Shown here piece after piece: positions 27,126 through 35,743 of a stretch of DNA of 64,000 bases; within the stretch, counting starts at the first letter, position 1; every line of letters begins with the position of its first letter. The translations under genes and the position numbers were made by a program. The notes below the pieces were generated by a model that worked only from the letters and a program-made list of their open reading frames with translations, did no database searches and was not told the DNA's origin. Location: contig NZ_JAVAJF010000001.1 of NCBI RefSeq assembly GCF_030718085.1, positions 1 to 64,000 on the forward strand, read 5' to 3'. This DNA is from Marinobacter sp. MDS2 (GTDB lineage Bacteria; Pseudomonadota; Gammaproteobacteria; Pseudomonadales; Oleiphilaceae).

Positions 27126-27836
27126 TTAAGCGCCCGTACCCTTCGATTTCAGGCGATAAAACTCTTCAATAACCTGTTCCATAGCCTGCGGGCAATATTC
27201 CCGGAGGCCGCCCAGCATGATGTGCTTGGACACTTCGCCCACCGGTTCGCCGTGTGACAGCAGATCGTAATCCAGCGTAACGTTGCCGCGTTTTCCGGCC
27301 GCTTCCAGTTTTGAATCGCGCAACTGCAAATCCGGATTAGAGGTGTCCAGCTGTCTGAGCGTAAAGCTCATGCTCTGATACATCACCATCGGGCGTTCCG
27401 GGTTGAACATCACACCATGGGATTCCATAAGCGGTTTAAGTGTGTGTGGAAAGTTCTTACCGGATGTGGAAACGTAACAGCGGATAAATTCTTCGATGGC
27501 TTTTTCATCGTGGGTTCGCTCGCCGCTGCGGCTCACCTCTATGTAGATTTTTCCGGCTTCATCGCAAACCTCTATCGTGCCGTCTCCGCTTTCACGAAAT
27601 TCCAGCGGCACCTCGGCACCCAGCAAGTTCTGGAACTTGAAGGTCATGGTGCTGGACAAGCCAAATCGCGACAGCACGATGGCGAATAGCAGGTCGCCCG
27701 GTACGCAGAAACGGCGCGCATCCACATCGTGGATCGGGTTAAAGTCGCCTGCTACTTCCTTGGCAAAGAGGCTGGCCTGCCCCGCCGTGATTACAACGCG
27801 GTCATTTTCCATAGAGTAAAAGCGGTCTAAAAACAT
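27126..27836 (-). CDS. DUF3581 family protein
   Basis: A 236-aa protein matching DUF3581, a family common in marine gammaproteobacteria. The conserved start region is FYSMENDRVVITAGQASLFA followed by DFNPIHDVDARRFCVPGDLLFA. The NPIH and GDLLF segments recall hot-dog/MaoC-like dehydratase folds, but no activity is established and I do not assign one. It sits between a RIO kinase and rsuA on the same strand with very short gaps, suggesting co-expression with translation-related genes. Confidence 0.85.
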   Translation of the reverse strand: MFLDRFYSMENDRVVITAGQASLFAKEVAGDFNPIHDVDARRFCVPGDLLFAIVLSRFGLSSTMTFKFQNLLGAEVPLEFRESGDGTIEVCDEAGKIYIEVSRSGERTHDEKAIEEFIRCYVSTSGKNFPHTLKPLMESHGVMFNPERPMVMYQSMSFTLRQLDTSNPDLQLRDSKLEAAGKRGNVTLDYDLLSHGEPVGEVSKHIMLGGLREYCPQAMEQVIEEFYRLKSKGTGA

Positions 27837-27845
27837 AGTGTTCCT

Positions 27846-28706
27846 TTAATCATTACCGGCTTCCGCCGCTTGCAGGCGTTCCTGGCGATCTCGTTCTTCT
27901 TCCTTCGCGGATTCGATGATTTCAATCAGCTCATCCACATCCGCACTTTTGATGTTGTGCTCAAAGCACCCGGTAAGTTTGGTATCCGGGTAGAGATCAC
28001 CTGCCTCATAAAGCGCCCAGATTTCTTTACCATAGTCTGTGTTCAGCAATTCGGGGGCAAAGTGCCCGAAGTAGCGCCGCATGTTGTCGATATCGCGCTC
28101 CAGCATTCGCTCGGCGTTATTGTTTCCCGAGGCGTTAACGGCCTGTGGCAGGTCGATAATGACCGGGCCCTTTGGGTCGACAAGAACGTTAAACTCAGAC
28201 AGGTCTCCATGGATCAAACCTGCGCACAACATACGAACGACATCGGATAAAACCTGGCTATGGTAAACCTTAGCTTGCTCTGGTGTTAGTATCACATCGT
28301 CTAATCTCGGCGCGGCTTTTCCGTCTTCATCCGAGATCATTTCCATCAGAAGTACACCGTCAACGAACCCGAAGGGCTCCGGTACTCGCACTCCGGCTTG
28401 AGCCAGGCGATAGAGGGCATCAACTTCCGCGTTCAGCCAGGCATCTTCCTGTTCTTTCTGACCGTATCGCGTTTTCTTGCTCATGGCCCGGGCACGGCGG
28501 CTGTTTCGTACTTTTCGACCTTCCTGATATTGAACGGCTTGCTTGAAACTGCGTTTCTTGGCCTCTTTGTACACTTTCGCGCAGCGCACGCTATCACCGC
28601 AACGTACCACGAAAACTTGAGCTTCTTTCCCGCTCATTAACTGATACAGCACTTCGTCCACCATGCCGTCATCGACAAGGGGCTGTAATCGCTTGGGTAT
28701 TTTCAT
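27846..28706 (-). CDS. RIO-type serine/threonine protein kinase
   Basis: A 286-aa RIO-family kinase. It has an N-terminal nucleotide-binding lobe (MSGKEAQVFVVRCGDSVRCA with the catalytic Lys in AKVYKE), the catalytic loop LIHGDLSEFNVLVD and the metal-binding IIDLPQAV. RIO kinases act in ribosome assembly in archaea and eukaryotes; the bacterial ones are less understood. Co-localisation with the rRNA pseudouridine synthase rsuA fits a ribosome-related job. The last ~40 residues are charged and helical. Confidence 0.9.
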   Translation of the reverse strand: MKIPKRLQPLVDDGMVDEVLYQLMSGKEAQVFVVRCGDSVRCAKVYKEAKKRSFKQAVQYQEGRKVRNSRRARAMSKKTRYGQKEQEDAWLNAEVDALYRLAQAGVRVPEPFGFVDGVLLMEMISDEDGKAAPRLDDVILTPEQAKVYHSQVLSDVVRMLCAGLIHGDLSEFNVLVDPKGPVIIDLPQAVNASGNNNAERMLERDIDNMRRYFGHFAPELLNTDYGKEIWALYEAGDLYPDTKLTGCFEHNIKSADVDELIEIIESAKEEERDRQERLQAAEAGND

Positions 28707-28831
28707 GCGTTTATGCTATCCGATGGTTTCTGTTGTGAGTACGCTTGTCGGATTGTGTCCGTTATAAAGCAGTTTAACAATTGAGGAGAGATGTGCAGCG
28801 GTAGGGGAGAAGAATTAGCAGCCAAATACGC

Positions 28832-28858
28832 AAAAAGGCAGCCGAAGCTGCCTTTTTT
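28832..28858 (-). terminator. Terminator after cold-shock gene
   Basis: AGGCAGC, loop CGAA, GCTGCCT with A-runs on one side and T-runs on the other (AAAAAGGCAGC...GCTGCCTTTTTT). It lies 21 bases beyond the cold-shock protein stop on the minus strand. The symmetric A/T flanks mean it could work in both directions. Confidence 0.9.
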
Positions 28859-28879
28859 AAAACGCTGGAGGGCTGTAAA

Positions 28880-29122
<243 letters not shown>

Positions 29123-29264
29123 CTAATCGTCTATCTGACGTTAGATCAGCGGGTTGTGCGGAAACAAAAAACTTGCGTGATCAAAAACAGGACGATGCGC
29201 TACTGATGACAACAGGTATACGTCTTATTGATGAATGCTTTGCTAAATCTTTCCAACGACCGAC

Positions 29265-29292
29265 ACTGTACCCTTACTGAATGAGTTTGCAA
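29265..29292 (-). promoter_or_regulatory. Candidate sigma-70 promoter of the cold-shock gene
   Basis: On the minus strand TTGCAA (-35, 29287-29292) and TACAGT (-10, 29265-29270) are 16 bases apart. Transcription would start near 29258, giving a leader of about 170 nt before ATG 29086, typical for cspA-type genes. Motif match only. Confidence 0.4.
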
Positions 29293-29344
29293 AGTTTTTT
29301 TTGATAGGCAATAACCCATAGCCGCGAAGCGGTTTGCTGGCCTG

Positions 29345-30904
29345 TTATTTGGGGTATCCGGTGATCTTTCGAATCTTCCGGTACAGGGGTTGTAAGCGGT
29401 CATACATTTCCAGATACACGTCCGAATACAGCTGTTCGTAAAGGGCGGAGGCTTCGTCTGATGGTTCGAAAACCTCGCCCACACGCGTCATGGCGCGCAC
29501 TGCAGATTTGAAATCAGGGTGTAGCCCCAAGCCTACCGAGGCGTCGATCGCGGCGCCCAGCCCCGACGTTTCATAGGTATGCGGGCGCTCGGCGGGCAGC
29601 CCGAAAATATCGGCCGTTAGCTGCATGGCGGCATCACTTTGGGATCCGCCGCCGGCCACGCGCAATCGTTTGATGGCTTTCCCGTTACGCTTTGCAAGCC
29701 TTTCCTTTCCTTCGCGCAAGGCATAGGCCAAGCCTTCCAGAATCGCTCTGTAGATGTGGGCACGTGTGTGAACATCGCCAAAGCCGATAATGGATCCTTT
29801 GGCCTCGGGGCCTGGCTGACGCACACCGGGGCTCCAATAGGGTTGCAGCATCAGGCCCATGGAGCCGGGCGGAACGGAATTGACCAACTCGTCGAACAGG
29901 GCTTCCGCTTCAATACCTTTTTGTTCGGCAATGTGCTGCTCCCGCAAACCGAATTCCTGCTTGAACCAACTCACCATCCAAAAGCCCCGGTAGATCATGA
30001 CTTCAGAAGAATAGTGGCCCGGCAGCGCGGACGGGTAGGGCGGCATCAAGCGGGTTGGCTCAACGTAGTTCCGGTTGGTGGTGTTGATCGTAGCGGTTGT
30101 GCCATAACTCATGCAGGCTGTGTCTGGGGCGAGGCCACCAGAACCGAGAATCTCGCACGCTTTGTCTGAAGCGGCGGCAATCACTGGCAAGCCGCTCGGT
30201 AAGCCCATATGTTCGGCGGCCTCGGGCAGTAACTCACCGAGTTTTTCTCCGGGCTTGACCAGGTCCGGCAACATGCTGCGGGTAATGGGCGTGATCTGCC
30301 ATTTGAAGTCGTGCTTGCCGGCCCAGCGGTGTTTCTTGTAATCAAACGGCAGGTAGCCCACCTGGCTGCCGGTGGAATCGCGGTATTCACCCGTGAGTCG
30401 ATAGTTCAAATAGCCCGAAAGCAATAAATACTTGTGGGTTTGCGCCCAGATTTCGGGCTGATTTTGAATAATCCAATTGGCTTGTGTTTTTTCCCTGAAC
30501 CGCTTGATCGGCTCTTCGGCGCCGATCAGCTTGAACACGGCACCCCAAGGCCCCTTCACCGGACCGTCTACTTTTGCGTGTCGTTGGTCCAACCAAATGA
30601 TGGCGGGGCGAAGCGGCTTTCCGCTTTTGTCCAGATTGATTACCGTACCGCGCTGGGTGGTCACCGTTACGCCCAGAACCTGCTCTGGTTTGGCACTAGT
30701 GCTCTGCCACAAGGCCTCACACGCCAGTCCCAAATTGTGCCAGAAGTATTCAGGGTGCTGCTCGGCCCAGCCGGGCTGTTCGGAGAAATAAGGTTCTATT
30801 TCTTGTTTGCCTTTGCCAATAAGATTTCCCTGCTTGTCGAACAGCAGTGCGCGAACGCTTTGGGTGCCATTATCGATGGCAAGTATCAGGGAGTCGTTGG
30901 CCAT
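29345..30904 (-). CDS. FGGY-family carbohydrate kinase
   Basis: A 519-aa FGGY kinase (glycerol/xylulose/ribulose kinase superfamily). The N-terminal ATPase motif is LILAIDNGTQSVRALLFD. A substrate-contact segment IIWLDQRH and the C-terminal RLRVAGGGSQSDAAMQLTADI match the family signature. It is the last gene of an operon with a GlpD-like dehydrogenase (one base upstream) and an alkyl-DHAP-synthase-like flavoprotein. The context points to phosphorylation of glycerol or a related triol, but the sequence is not a standard GlpK, so the substrate is left open. Confidence 0.9.
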   Translation of the reverse strand: MANDSLILAIDNGTQSVRALLFDKQGNLIGKGKQEIEPYFSEQPGWAEQHPEYFWHNLGLACEALWQSTSAKPEQVLGVTVTTQRGTVINLDKSGKPLRPAIIWLDQRHAKVDGPVKGPWGAVFKLIGAEEPIKRFREKTQANWIIQNQPEIWAQTHKYLLLSGYLNYRLTGEYRDSTGSQVGYLPFDYKKHRWAGKHDFKWQITPITRSMLPDLVKPGEKLGELLPEAAEHMGLPSGLPVIAAASDKACEILGSGGLAPDTACMSYGTTATINTTNRNYVEPTRLMPPYPSALPGHYSSEVMIYRGFWMVSWFKQEFGLREQHIAEQKGIEAEALFDELVNSVPPGSMGLMLQPYWSPGVRQPGPEAKGSIIGFGDVHTRAHIYRAILEGLAYALREGKERLAKRNGKAIKRLRVAGGGSQSDAAMQLTADIFGLPAERPHTYETSGLGAAIDASVGLGLHPDFKSAVRAMTRVGEVFEPSDEASALYEQLYSDVYLEMYDRLQPLYRKIRKITGYPK

Positions 30905-30905
30905 C

Positions 30906-32486
30906 TCAGGCGCCTCCGGCTGTTGGCAAGCTGTAGGATTGGCGGTAAAGGGTCAGGTAGCGGTCAACTTCCTGCTGCCACTGTGTGTCGCTCCAACCAA
31001 GCAGTGGTTGGCAGTGTTGACGAAGGGTTGGCAACAGTTTTTCTGCGCCATTCGGCAGCACCAGCCCCAGACGCGTTCTGCGGAGCAACAGATCATCCAG
31101 ATGAACTACTTGTTCACGGGTACAGGCCCATTCCAGTTCTGCCCACAGTGTTCCCGAGCCATCAACAAAATCAGAGGATTTTCCTGCAAGCATCGAAGTG
31201 AGTTCCTGTCCGTAAAAGCCCTTGAGCCGGTTCCAGGTCAGCCCGCTAATATTCGCCTGCTTAGGGATTTGAGAGGGCGCCGTAAAAACACGCGCTCGGT
31301 CGCTTCTTAAAAGGGTTGTATTGCCGTCGAATACGGCAACCAAAGATTCGCGGGCAATTTGCCGGAAGGTTGTCAGCTTCCCACCGGCAACGCTGACCAG
31401 CCCTCTGTCGCTGCGTAAAGCGTGTTCGCGGTTTTCTTTCGACGGCGATTTTCCTTCACCACTGGTCACGACGGGACGCACACCCGCCCAGCTCGACAGT
31501 ACATCCTGCGCTTGAATTGAAGAGCCGGGGAAAAGCTTCGATGACACCTCCAGCAAATAAGTGACCTCTGCTTCGGTGATACTGGGCTCACAGTTCAGAT
31601 CGGCGTTGTGGTCGAGGTCGGTCGTGCCCAAAACGGTTGTACCACGCCACGGAAAGGCAAAGACCGGGCGACCATCTTGCGGATGCAACAGTGAAACCGC
31701 GCAGGTAACCGGTAGCCGTTGCCAGGGAAGTACAAGGTGGCTGCCACGCAGAGGTCGTATATGCAGAGGCGTATCGTGAGGGCCTTGCTTTTGCAGTCGG
31801 TCGGCCCACGCCCCGGTGGCATTAATAACACGCCTGGTTTGAACGTGAATCGCGTTGTCACCCTCCGGTTTTAGCTCGACGCCGCTCACATGGCCATTCT
31901 GGTCTCGAGTGACCCTTGATGCGGCCACGTAATTCACGCATGTGGCGCCGTCTGCTTGTGCCTCGGCAATTAACCGCTGCACCAGGCGCGCGTCATCGGT
32001 AAGTGCATCGGTAAAGCGGCTGGTGGCAACCAGATTGTGGTTAACAAGGCCGGGCACCCACTGAAGGGTTTCACCGGGAGACAGCCGCTCTCTCGTTCGA
32101 ACGCCAGCGAGTTTGTCGTACACCGCCAGCAGAATCTGAAAAATGCGAGGCCCCGGGAACTTGCCTTTGTAGTGAGGCATCAGGAACGGTAGCGGATCAA
32201 TCAGCCCGGGCGCTTCTTCCATCAGGCGTTGGCGTTCAAGCACGGCTTGCCGCGTCAAACCAATGAGTCCGCTGCCCAGATAGCGAAGGCCGCCATGAAC
32301 CATTTTGGATGACCGGCTGGACGTTCCCCAGGCGAAGTCTTTCTGTTCCACCAAAAGAGTGCGTAAGCCGCTGCCCGCTGCTTCTCGCGCCGCGCCCGCT
32401 CCGGTAATGCCGCCACCGACGATAACGACATCAAATTGAGCGTTATTGCCTAGCTCTGCCAGGTTCTGCTGCCGTGTCTTAGTCAT
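30906..32486 (-). CDS. GlpD-like FAD-dependent glycerol-3-phosphate dehydrogenase
   Basis: A 526-aa flavoprotein of the GlpD family. The dinucleotide-binding start is FDVVIVGGGITGAGAAREA; the GlpD signature SSKMVHGGLRYL follows, and a later TVLGTTDLDHNADLN is also typical. By family it oxidises sn-glycerol 3-phosphate to dihydroxyacetone phosphate and passes electrons to ubiquinone at the inner membrane. It sits between the flavoprotein (7-base gap) and the FGGY kinase. Because the cluster lacks glpF and glpR, it may be a specialised paralogue rather than the main GlpD. Confidence 0.88.
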   Translation of the reverse strand: MTKTRQQNLAELGNNAQFDVVIVGGGITGAGAAREAAGSGLRTLLVEQKDFAWGTSSRSSKMVHGGLRYLGSGLIGLTRQAVLERQRLMEEAPGLIDPLPFLMPHYKGKFPGPRIFQILLAVYDKLAGVRTRERLSPGETLQWVPGLVNHNLVATSRFTDALTDDARLVQRLIAEAQADGATCVNYVAASRVTRDQNGHVSGVELKPEGDNAIHVQTRRVINATGAWADRLQKQGPHDTPLHIRPLRGSHLVLPWQRLPVTCAVSLLHPQDGRPVFAFPWRGTTVLGTTDLDHNADLNCEPSITEAEVTYLLEVSSKLFPGSSIQAQDVLSSWAGVRPVVTSGEGKSPSKENREHALRSDRGLVSVAGGKLTTFRQIARESLVAVFDGNTTLLRSDRARVFTAPSQIPKQANISGLTWNRLKGFYGQELTSMLAGKSSDFVDGSGTLWAELEWACTREQVVHLDDLLLRRTRLGLVLPNGAEKLLPTLRQHCQPLLGWSDTQWQQEVDRYLTLYRQSYSLPTAGGA

Positions 32487-32493
32487 CGCCCTA

Positions 32494-34098
32494 TCAATCC
32501 AGTAGCGTGGTCGGATTCAGGCGCTTTTCCGGGTCGAAACTGGTGGTCAGGGCTCGAATGGCTTGCATGCCCAGCTCACCTTTTTCTACCGGCATGAACG
32601 GCGCGTGGTCTTTGCCTACGCCGTGCTGATGGCTGATGGTGCCGCCGTTACGGACGATGATTTCGGAAGTGGAGTTCTTGAGGTGCTTCCAGCGCTCAAG
32701 CGTTTCGCCGTAAGTGTCCGCAACGCGGAAAACGTACGTGGTATAAATCGAGCAACCCTGACCATAAAAATGGGATAGATGCGTGAAAACGTGAGACTTC
32801 TCTTGTTTATCCGCTAGTCCGGTGCGCAGACTGGTTTCTATCTTTTCCAGCAGGCTGTCTACGTTATCCCAGTCGGTGGCTGTCTCCAGCGTGTCTACGG
32901 CATAGCCCATCTGCCAAAGCGCCTCACGAAGGTAGGGCATCGTGAAGCGTTTTTCCGCCCACTTAGAGCCGAGCTTAGTGCCTGTGTATACGCCGCTGTA
33001 CTCTTTGCACACTTTGCGGGCCTGTTTCAGACTCGCCGCTGCTTGTTCTTTCGAACCGGTCACACCAAAGGTCATCATGCACTTGCCGTCGTCTGCGCCG
33101 CGCAGTGACAAAAACTTCTCCAGAAGACTGATAAGACCCGGGTGCCCAGCCAGTGCCAGTTGGGTTTCCGTTTCAATCGCATTGCTAAGCCGAAGCATAG
33201 ATAGCTGAATTCGGTTCTGAACCAGCATGCGGGCCGCTGAGCGCGCTTGATCCCAGTTCGGGAAAAACACCACATGGAATCGCTCGTGTTCAGGTAAGCG
33301 GGTAATGCGGGCTTTAACTTCTGTAATCAGGCCGAGACGACCTTCTGAGCCCAGAATCATTTCGCGAATGTCGGGGCCGGCGCTCGAGGCGGGGATGGTC
33401 GGGATATCAAGCGTACCCTGTAGCGTTTCAATGCGACCGCCCGCGAAGAGCTGTTCGATGCGGCCGTAGCGAAGCGATTGCTGTCCGCTGGAGCGAGAAG
33501 CCACCCAGCCCCCGATAGTGGACAGCTCGAACGACTGCGGGAAGTGCCCCAGAGTATATCCATGAGCACGCAACTGAGATTCCACCAGAGGCCCGGGCGT
33601 GCCTGCTCCGAATGTGGCCAATTGGCTTTCCCGATCAAGATCGATCAGGCGATTCATGTTGGCCAAGCTGACTGTCAGTACAGGTTTGCCCTGATCGACG
33701 GGGTTAATGTGTCCGGCAACGCTGGTACCACCGCCGTAGGGAATCAGGTGGACGTCGTTTTCCTGGGCGTATTTAAGGAGTTGCCGGACTTCGGAATTGC
33801 TGTTGGGTAGAGCGACGCCGTCGGGGAAGATGCCGATCTCGCCACTGCGCATCGCCAACCAGTCCGGAAGGCTCTGGCCGCGGGCATGGCGCACCCGGGT
33901 TTCGGGGCTGGTGTCGATCAGTTCATCGAATCCGTCAAGGGCAGGTAAGCGGGAATCAGGAACCTTGGTGCAAACCTCCTCCAGTGTGCAGTCGTTCAGC
34001 GCGCTGGCTTGCCCGATACGTTCGGCCAGAAAGTCTTGACCGCCCTCCGGGATATCCAAGTTGAATTTATCATCGCCCCAACCATTCCAGCGTCGCAT
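32494..34098 (-). CDS. FAD-binding (type 4) oxidase, alkyl-DHAP synthase-like
   Basis: A 534-aa flavoprotein of the FAD-linked oxidase family. The PP-loop region LIPYGGGTSVAGHINP binds FAD pyrophosphate and the C-terminal GTISHQHGVGKDHAPF corresponds to the His-rich HHHGVGK segment of alkyldihydroxyacetonephosphate synthase (AGPS). AGPS swaps the acyl chain of acyl-DHAP for a fatty alcohol to make ether lipid; D-lactate/glycolate oxidases share the fold but not this context. First gene of the operon with GlpD-like and FGGY kinase, so a DHAP-linked substrate is plausible. GGAG precedes the ATG. Activity not proven by sequence. Confidence 0.85.
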   Translation of the reverse strand: MRRWNGWGDDKFNLDIPEGGQDFLAERIGQASALNDCTLEEVCTKVPDSRLPALDGFDELIDTSPETRVRHARGQSLPDWLAMRSGEIGIFPDGVALPNSNSEVRQLLKYAQENDVHLIPYGGGTSVAGHINPVDQGKPVLTVSLANMNRLIDLDRESQLATFGAGTPGPLVESQLRAHGYTLGHFPQSFELSTIGGWVASRSSGQQSLRYGRIEQLFAGGRIETLQGTLDIPTIPASSAGPDIREMILGSEGRLGLITEVKARITRLPEHERFHVVFFPNWDQARSAARMLVQNRIQLSMLRLSNAIETETQLALAGHPGLISLLEKFLSLRGADDGKCMMTFGVTGSKEQAAASLKQARKVCKEYSGVYTGTKLGSKWAEKRFTMPYLREALWQMGYAVDTLETATDWDNVDSLLEKIETSLRTGLADKQEKSHVFTHLSHFYGQGCSIYTTYVFRVADTYGETLERWKHLKNSTSEIIVRNGGTISHQHGVGKDHAPFMPVEKGELGMQAIRALTTSFDPEKRLNPTTLLD

Positions 34099-34159
34099 GT
34101 ATACCTACTCCATGAATTATAAGTTGGCGACATTCTATAGAGTGGCAGGCAAAGGTGTG

Positions 34160-34208
34160 TGTCGGTGTGCGACAAGTTGACTGTCATTTTGCGACACGTG
34201 TCGTAAAA
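34160..34208. promoter_or_regulatory. Palindromic operator candidate upstream of the AGPS-like operon
   Basis: Two related inverted repeats share the element CGACA/TGTCG. One is TGTCG-N5-CGACA (34160-34174). The other is a 22-base near-perfect palindrome (34187-34208) centred on CGACACGTGTCG with TTTT and AAAA flanks and one mismatched pair. They lie 60-110 bases upstream of the AGPS-like ATG; a TATAAT on the minus strand (34116-34121) is near the gene. Repeated dyads of one motif suggest a regulator binding as dimers. The regulator is unknown. Confidence 0.55.
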
Positions 34209-34215
34209 AGATGGT

Positions 34216-34875
34216 TTAAGGGGTAAGGGCGCTGTTTAGCCGGTCATTAAGATCCTGCCAGCGTTCGAGCTTTTTGGCGTCGCCAATCCGGGACCGGCCA
34301 CCGGACTCTTTATTCAACCAAAGGCCGTCGCCGTTAAAGCTGTATACTGGTTCCAGGTCAGTACGTTGGGATGCAGGCTTAATCTCGTTTATCAGGTTGT
34401 CGAGCACCAACGGAACAGAACTTGGGGTTTCGTACCAGGCTAGCACCATGTGCGCTTGATTCAACTCGAGGGCTTTAACGTACACGATGCGCAGTTGCTC
34501 ATCGGGAACGCCCATGGCGCGCAAGGTCAGGTACTTTGCGATGGAAAAATCTTCGCAGTCGCCGCCGTTGGTGGTGAGCAATTCGATAGGCGTTGCCCAG
34601 TAGTCCTCTTCGCCCCAATGGCGGATGTCACTGATAAAGCGAACGCGATTAAAGAACGAGTTCACCAGTTTAAGCTGACGATCGACTGGCGCATTGGAAG
34701 CAAGGGCGTGCAGGCGCTGCCAGTTTTCGAGGCGCTGATGAGCTTCCTCGCCAAAATCTTTGAGGACATAGCTCATCAGCTGATCGCTGAGTTCCAGCGC
34801 GCTGACAAAGGTTACTGCTAACAGGAGCGGCAGGATGAAGGAACGGCGGGGGCGAATTATGGCAGCCGTTTCCAT
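34216..34875 (-). CDS. LapG-like periplasmic transglutaminase-fold cysteine protease
   Basis: A 219-aa protein with an N-terminal membrane/signal segment (~12-27) and the bacterial transglutaminase-like cysteine protease fold. The triad is visible: Cys107 in NGGDCEDFS, His142 in AHMVL and Asp159 in LVLDN. In Pseudomonas, LapG cuts the N-terminus of the LapA adhesin to release biofilm cells and is restrained by the c-di-GMP receptor LapD. No lapD or lapA is in the window. It follows gspC after eight bases on the same strand, the place where gspD is expected. It is about the normal size for LapG. Confidence 0.85.
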   Translation of the reverse strand: METAAIIRPRRSFILPLLLAVTFVSALELSDQLMSYVLKDFGEEAHQRLENWQRLHALASNAPVDRQLKLVNSFFNRVRFISDIRHWGEEDYWATPIELLTTNGGDCEDFSIAKYLTLRAMGVPDEQLRIVYVKALELNQAHMVLAWYETPSSVPLVLDNLINEIKPASQRTDLEPVYSFNGDGLWLNKESGGRSRIGDAKKLERWQDLNDRLNSALTP

Positions 34876-34883
34876 AATGGGCC

Positions 34884-35540
34884 TCAGTTGTTGTTCCGCA
34901 GTCGCTGTCGCAATTGTTCCAGACGCTTCCGAATATCTTCCCGTCGTTGTTGCTGGCTGGTGGATTGTGGATCAGGTGAATTTCTTTGTGCTTGCGTTTG
35001 CCGTTGCTGGGCAGGTGCTGAGGATTGTTGCTCTGTTTCGGTTCCGGCCATGAATACACCGGTACTCTTTTCAGCCTCGGGGAAGTACAGGTTTTCCAGT
35101 TTGCCTTGGCGCTCGATAATCACCCGGTTTGGAAATACGGTTCGGAGGGTCGCATTGCCGGGCAGCGGTTTACCTACAAGGTAAGCCTCGGTATTGCCCT
35201 TGTCGTCCTCGATCAATGCACTGCCTGGAAATTCGCCGTCCGCCGCCAAAACACCCCGCAGGGAGAGTCTGAGATTCGTTTCGGGCAGGTTTTCGGTGTT
35301 TTCGTTTGGCGATTCTGAAGCTGCAGAGGGGCTGCCAAAGACGGGCAGACTGGCCAGCTTTACCTGTGGGATGTTATCTGTTGACTTGGCTGGAGAGGCA
35401 ACAGCTTGGCCGGGCCCAGGTGCCGACGCCTGTTGCTCGGACTGCCAGAACTGATAACCCTGCCAGGCGGTAAGGCCAACCATGGCCAGCGCAACCGCAA
35501 TCGTAAGAATAAGTGACATCTGTTTCGGTGTGGCTAGCAT
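34884..35540 (-). CDS. gspC: Type II secretion inner-membrane protein GspC (no PDZ)
   Basis: A 218-aa GspC. ATG 35540 gives a short cytosolic start, a TM helix (about MSLILTIAVALAMVGLTAW), a Pro/Ala-rich linker and the homology-region domain (LRLSLRGVLAA, GSALIEDDKG, YLVGKPLPGNATL) that contacts the GspD secretin. The usual C-terminal PDZ or coiled coil is replaced by a Gln/Arg-rich tail ending QLRQRLRNNN. It is divergent from gspE-M, as xcpP is from xcpR-Z in Pseudomonas. The next gene is lapG-like, not gspD. Longer in-frame starts exist but add no family sequence. Confidence 0.88.
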   Translation of the reverse strand: MLATPKQMSLILTIAVALAMVGLTAWQGYQFWQSEQQASAPGPGQAVASPAKSTDNIPQVKLASLPVFGSPSAASESPNENTENLPETNLRLSLRGVLAADGEFPGSALIEDDKGNTEAYLVGKPLPGNATLRTVFPNRVIIERQGKLENLYFPEAEKSTGVFMAGTETEQQSSAPAQQRQTQAQRNSPDPQSTSQQQRREDIRKRLEQLRQRLRNNN

Positions 35541-35743
35541 CGGTAATCCTGAACACGAATGGTGCGAACTGAAAAGCCCACAGGTTATCAGACTCAACGT
35601 AATTAGTGGCAGTATAGTGTACAGAGTTGTTTAGTGGTGCCCATTCCTGTGGTAGCCTTTTTGAATGCTGACAGTATGACAGGTTGGGATAACACTGGCC
35701 CTATAACAAAAACCAGTGACCAGACGGATTTAACGAGGGAAAG

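Noticed and set aside
30434..31201. Open frame of 255 codons on the plus strand
   Set aside because: Antisense to the FGGY kinase and GlpD-like genes; low-complexity product, no ribosome site or family match.
34187..34208. Terminator for the LapG-like gene
   Set aside because: The dyad has no loop and no T run on the 3' side in either direction; an operator fits better.
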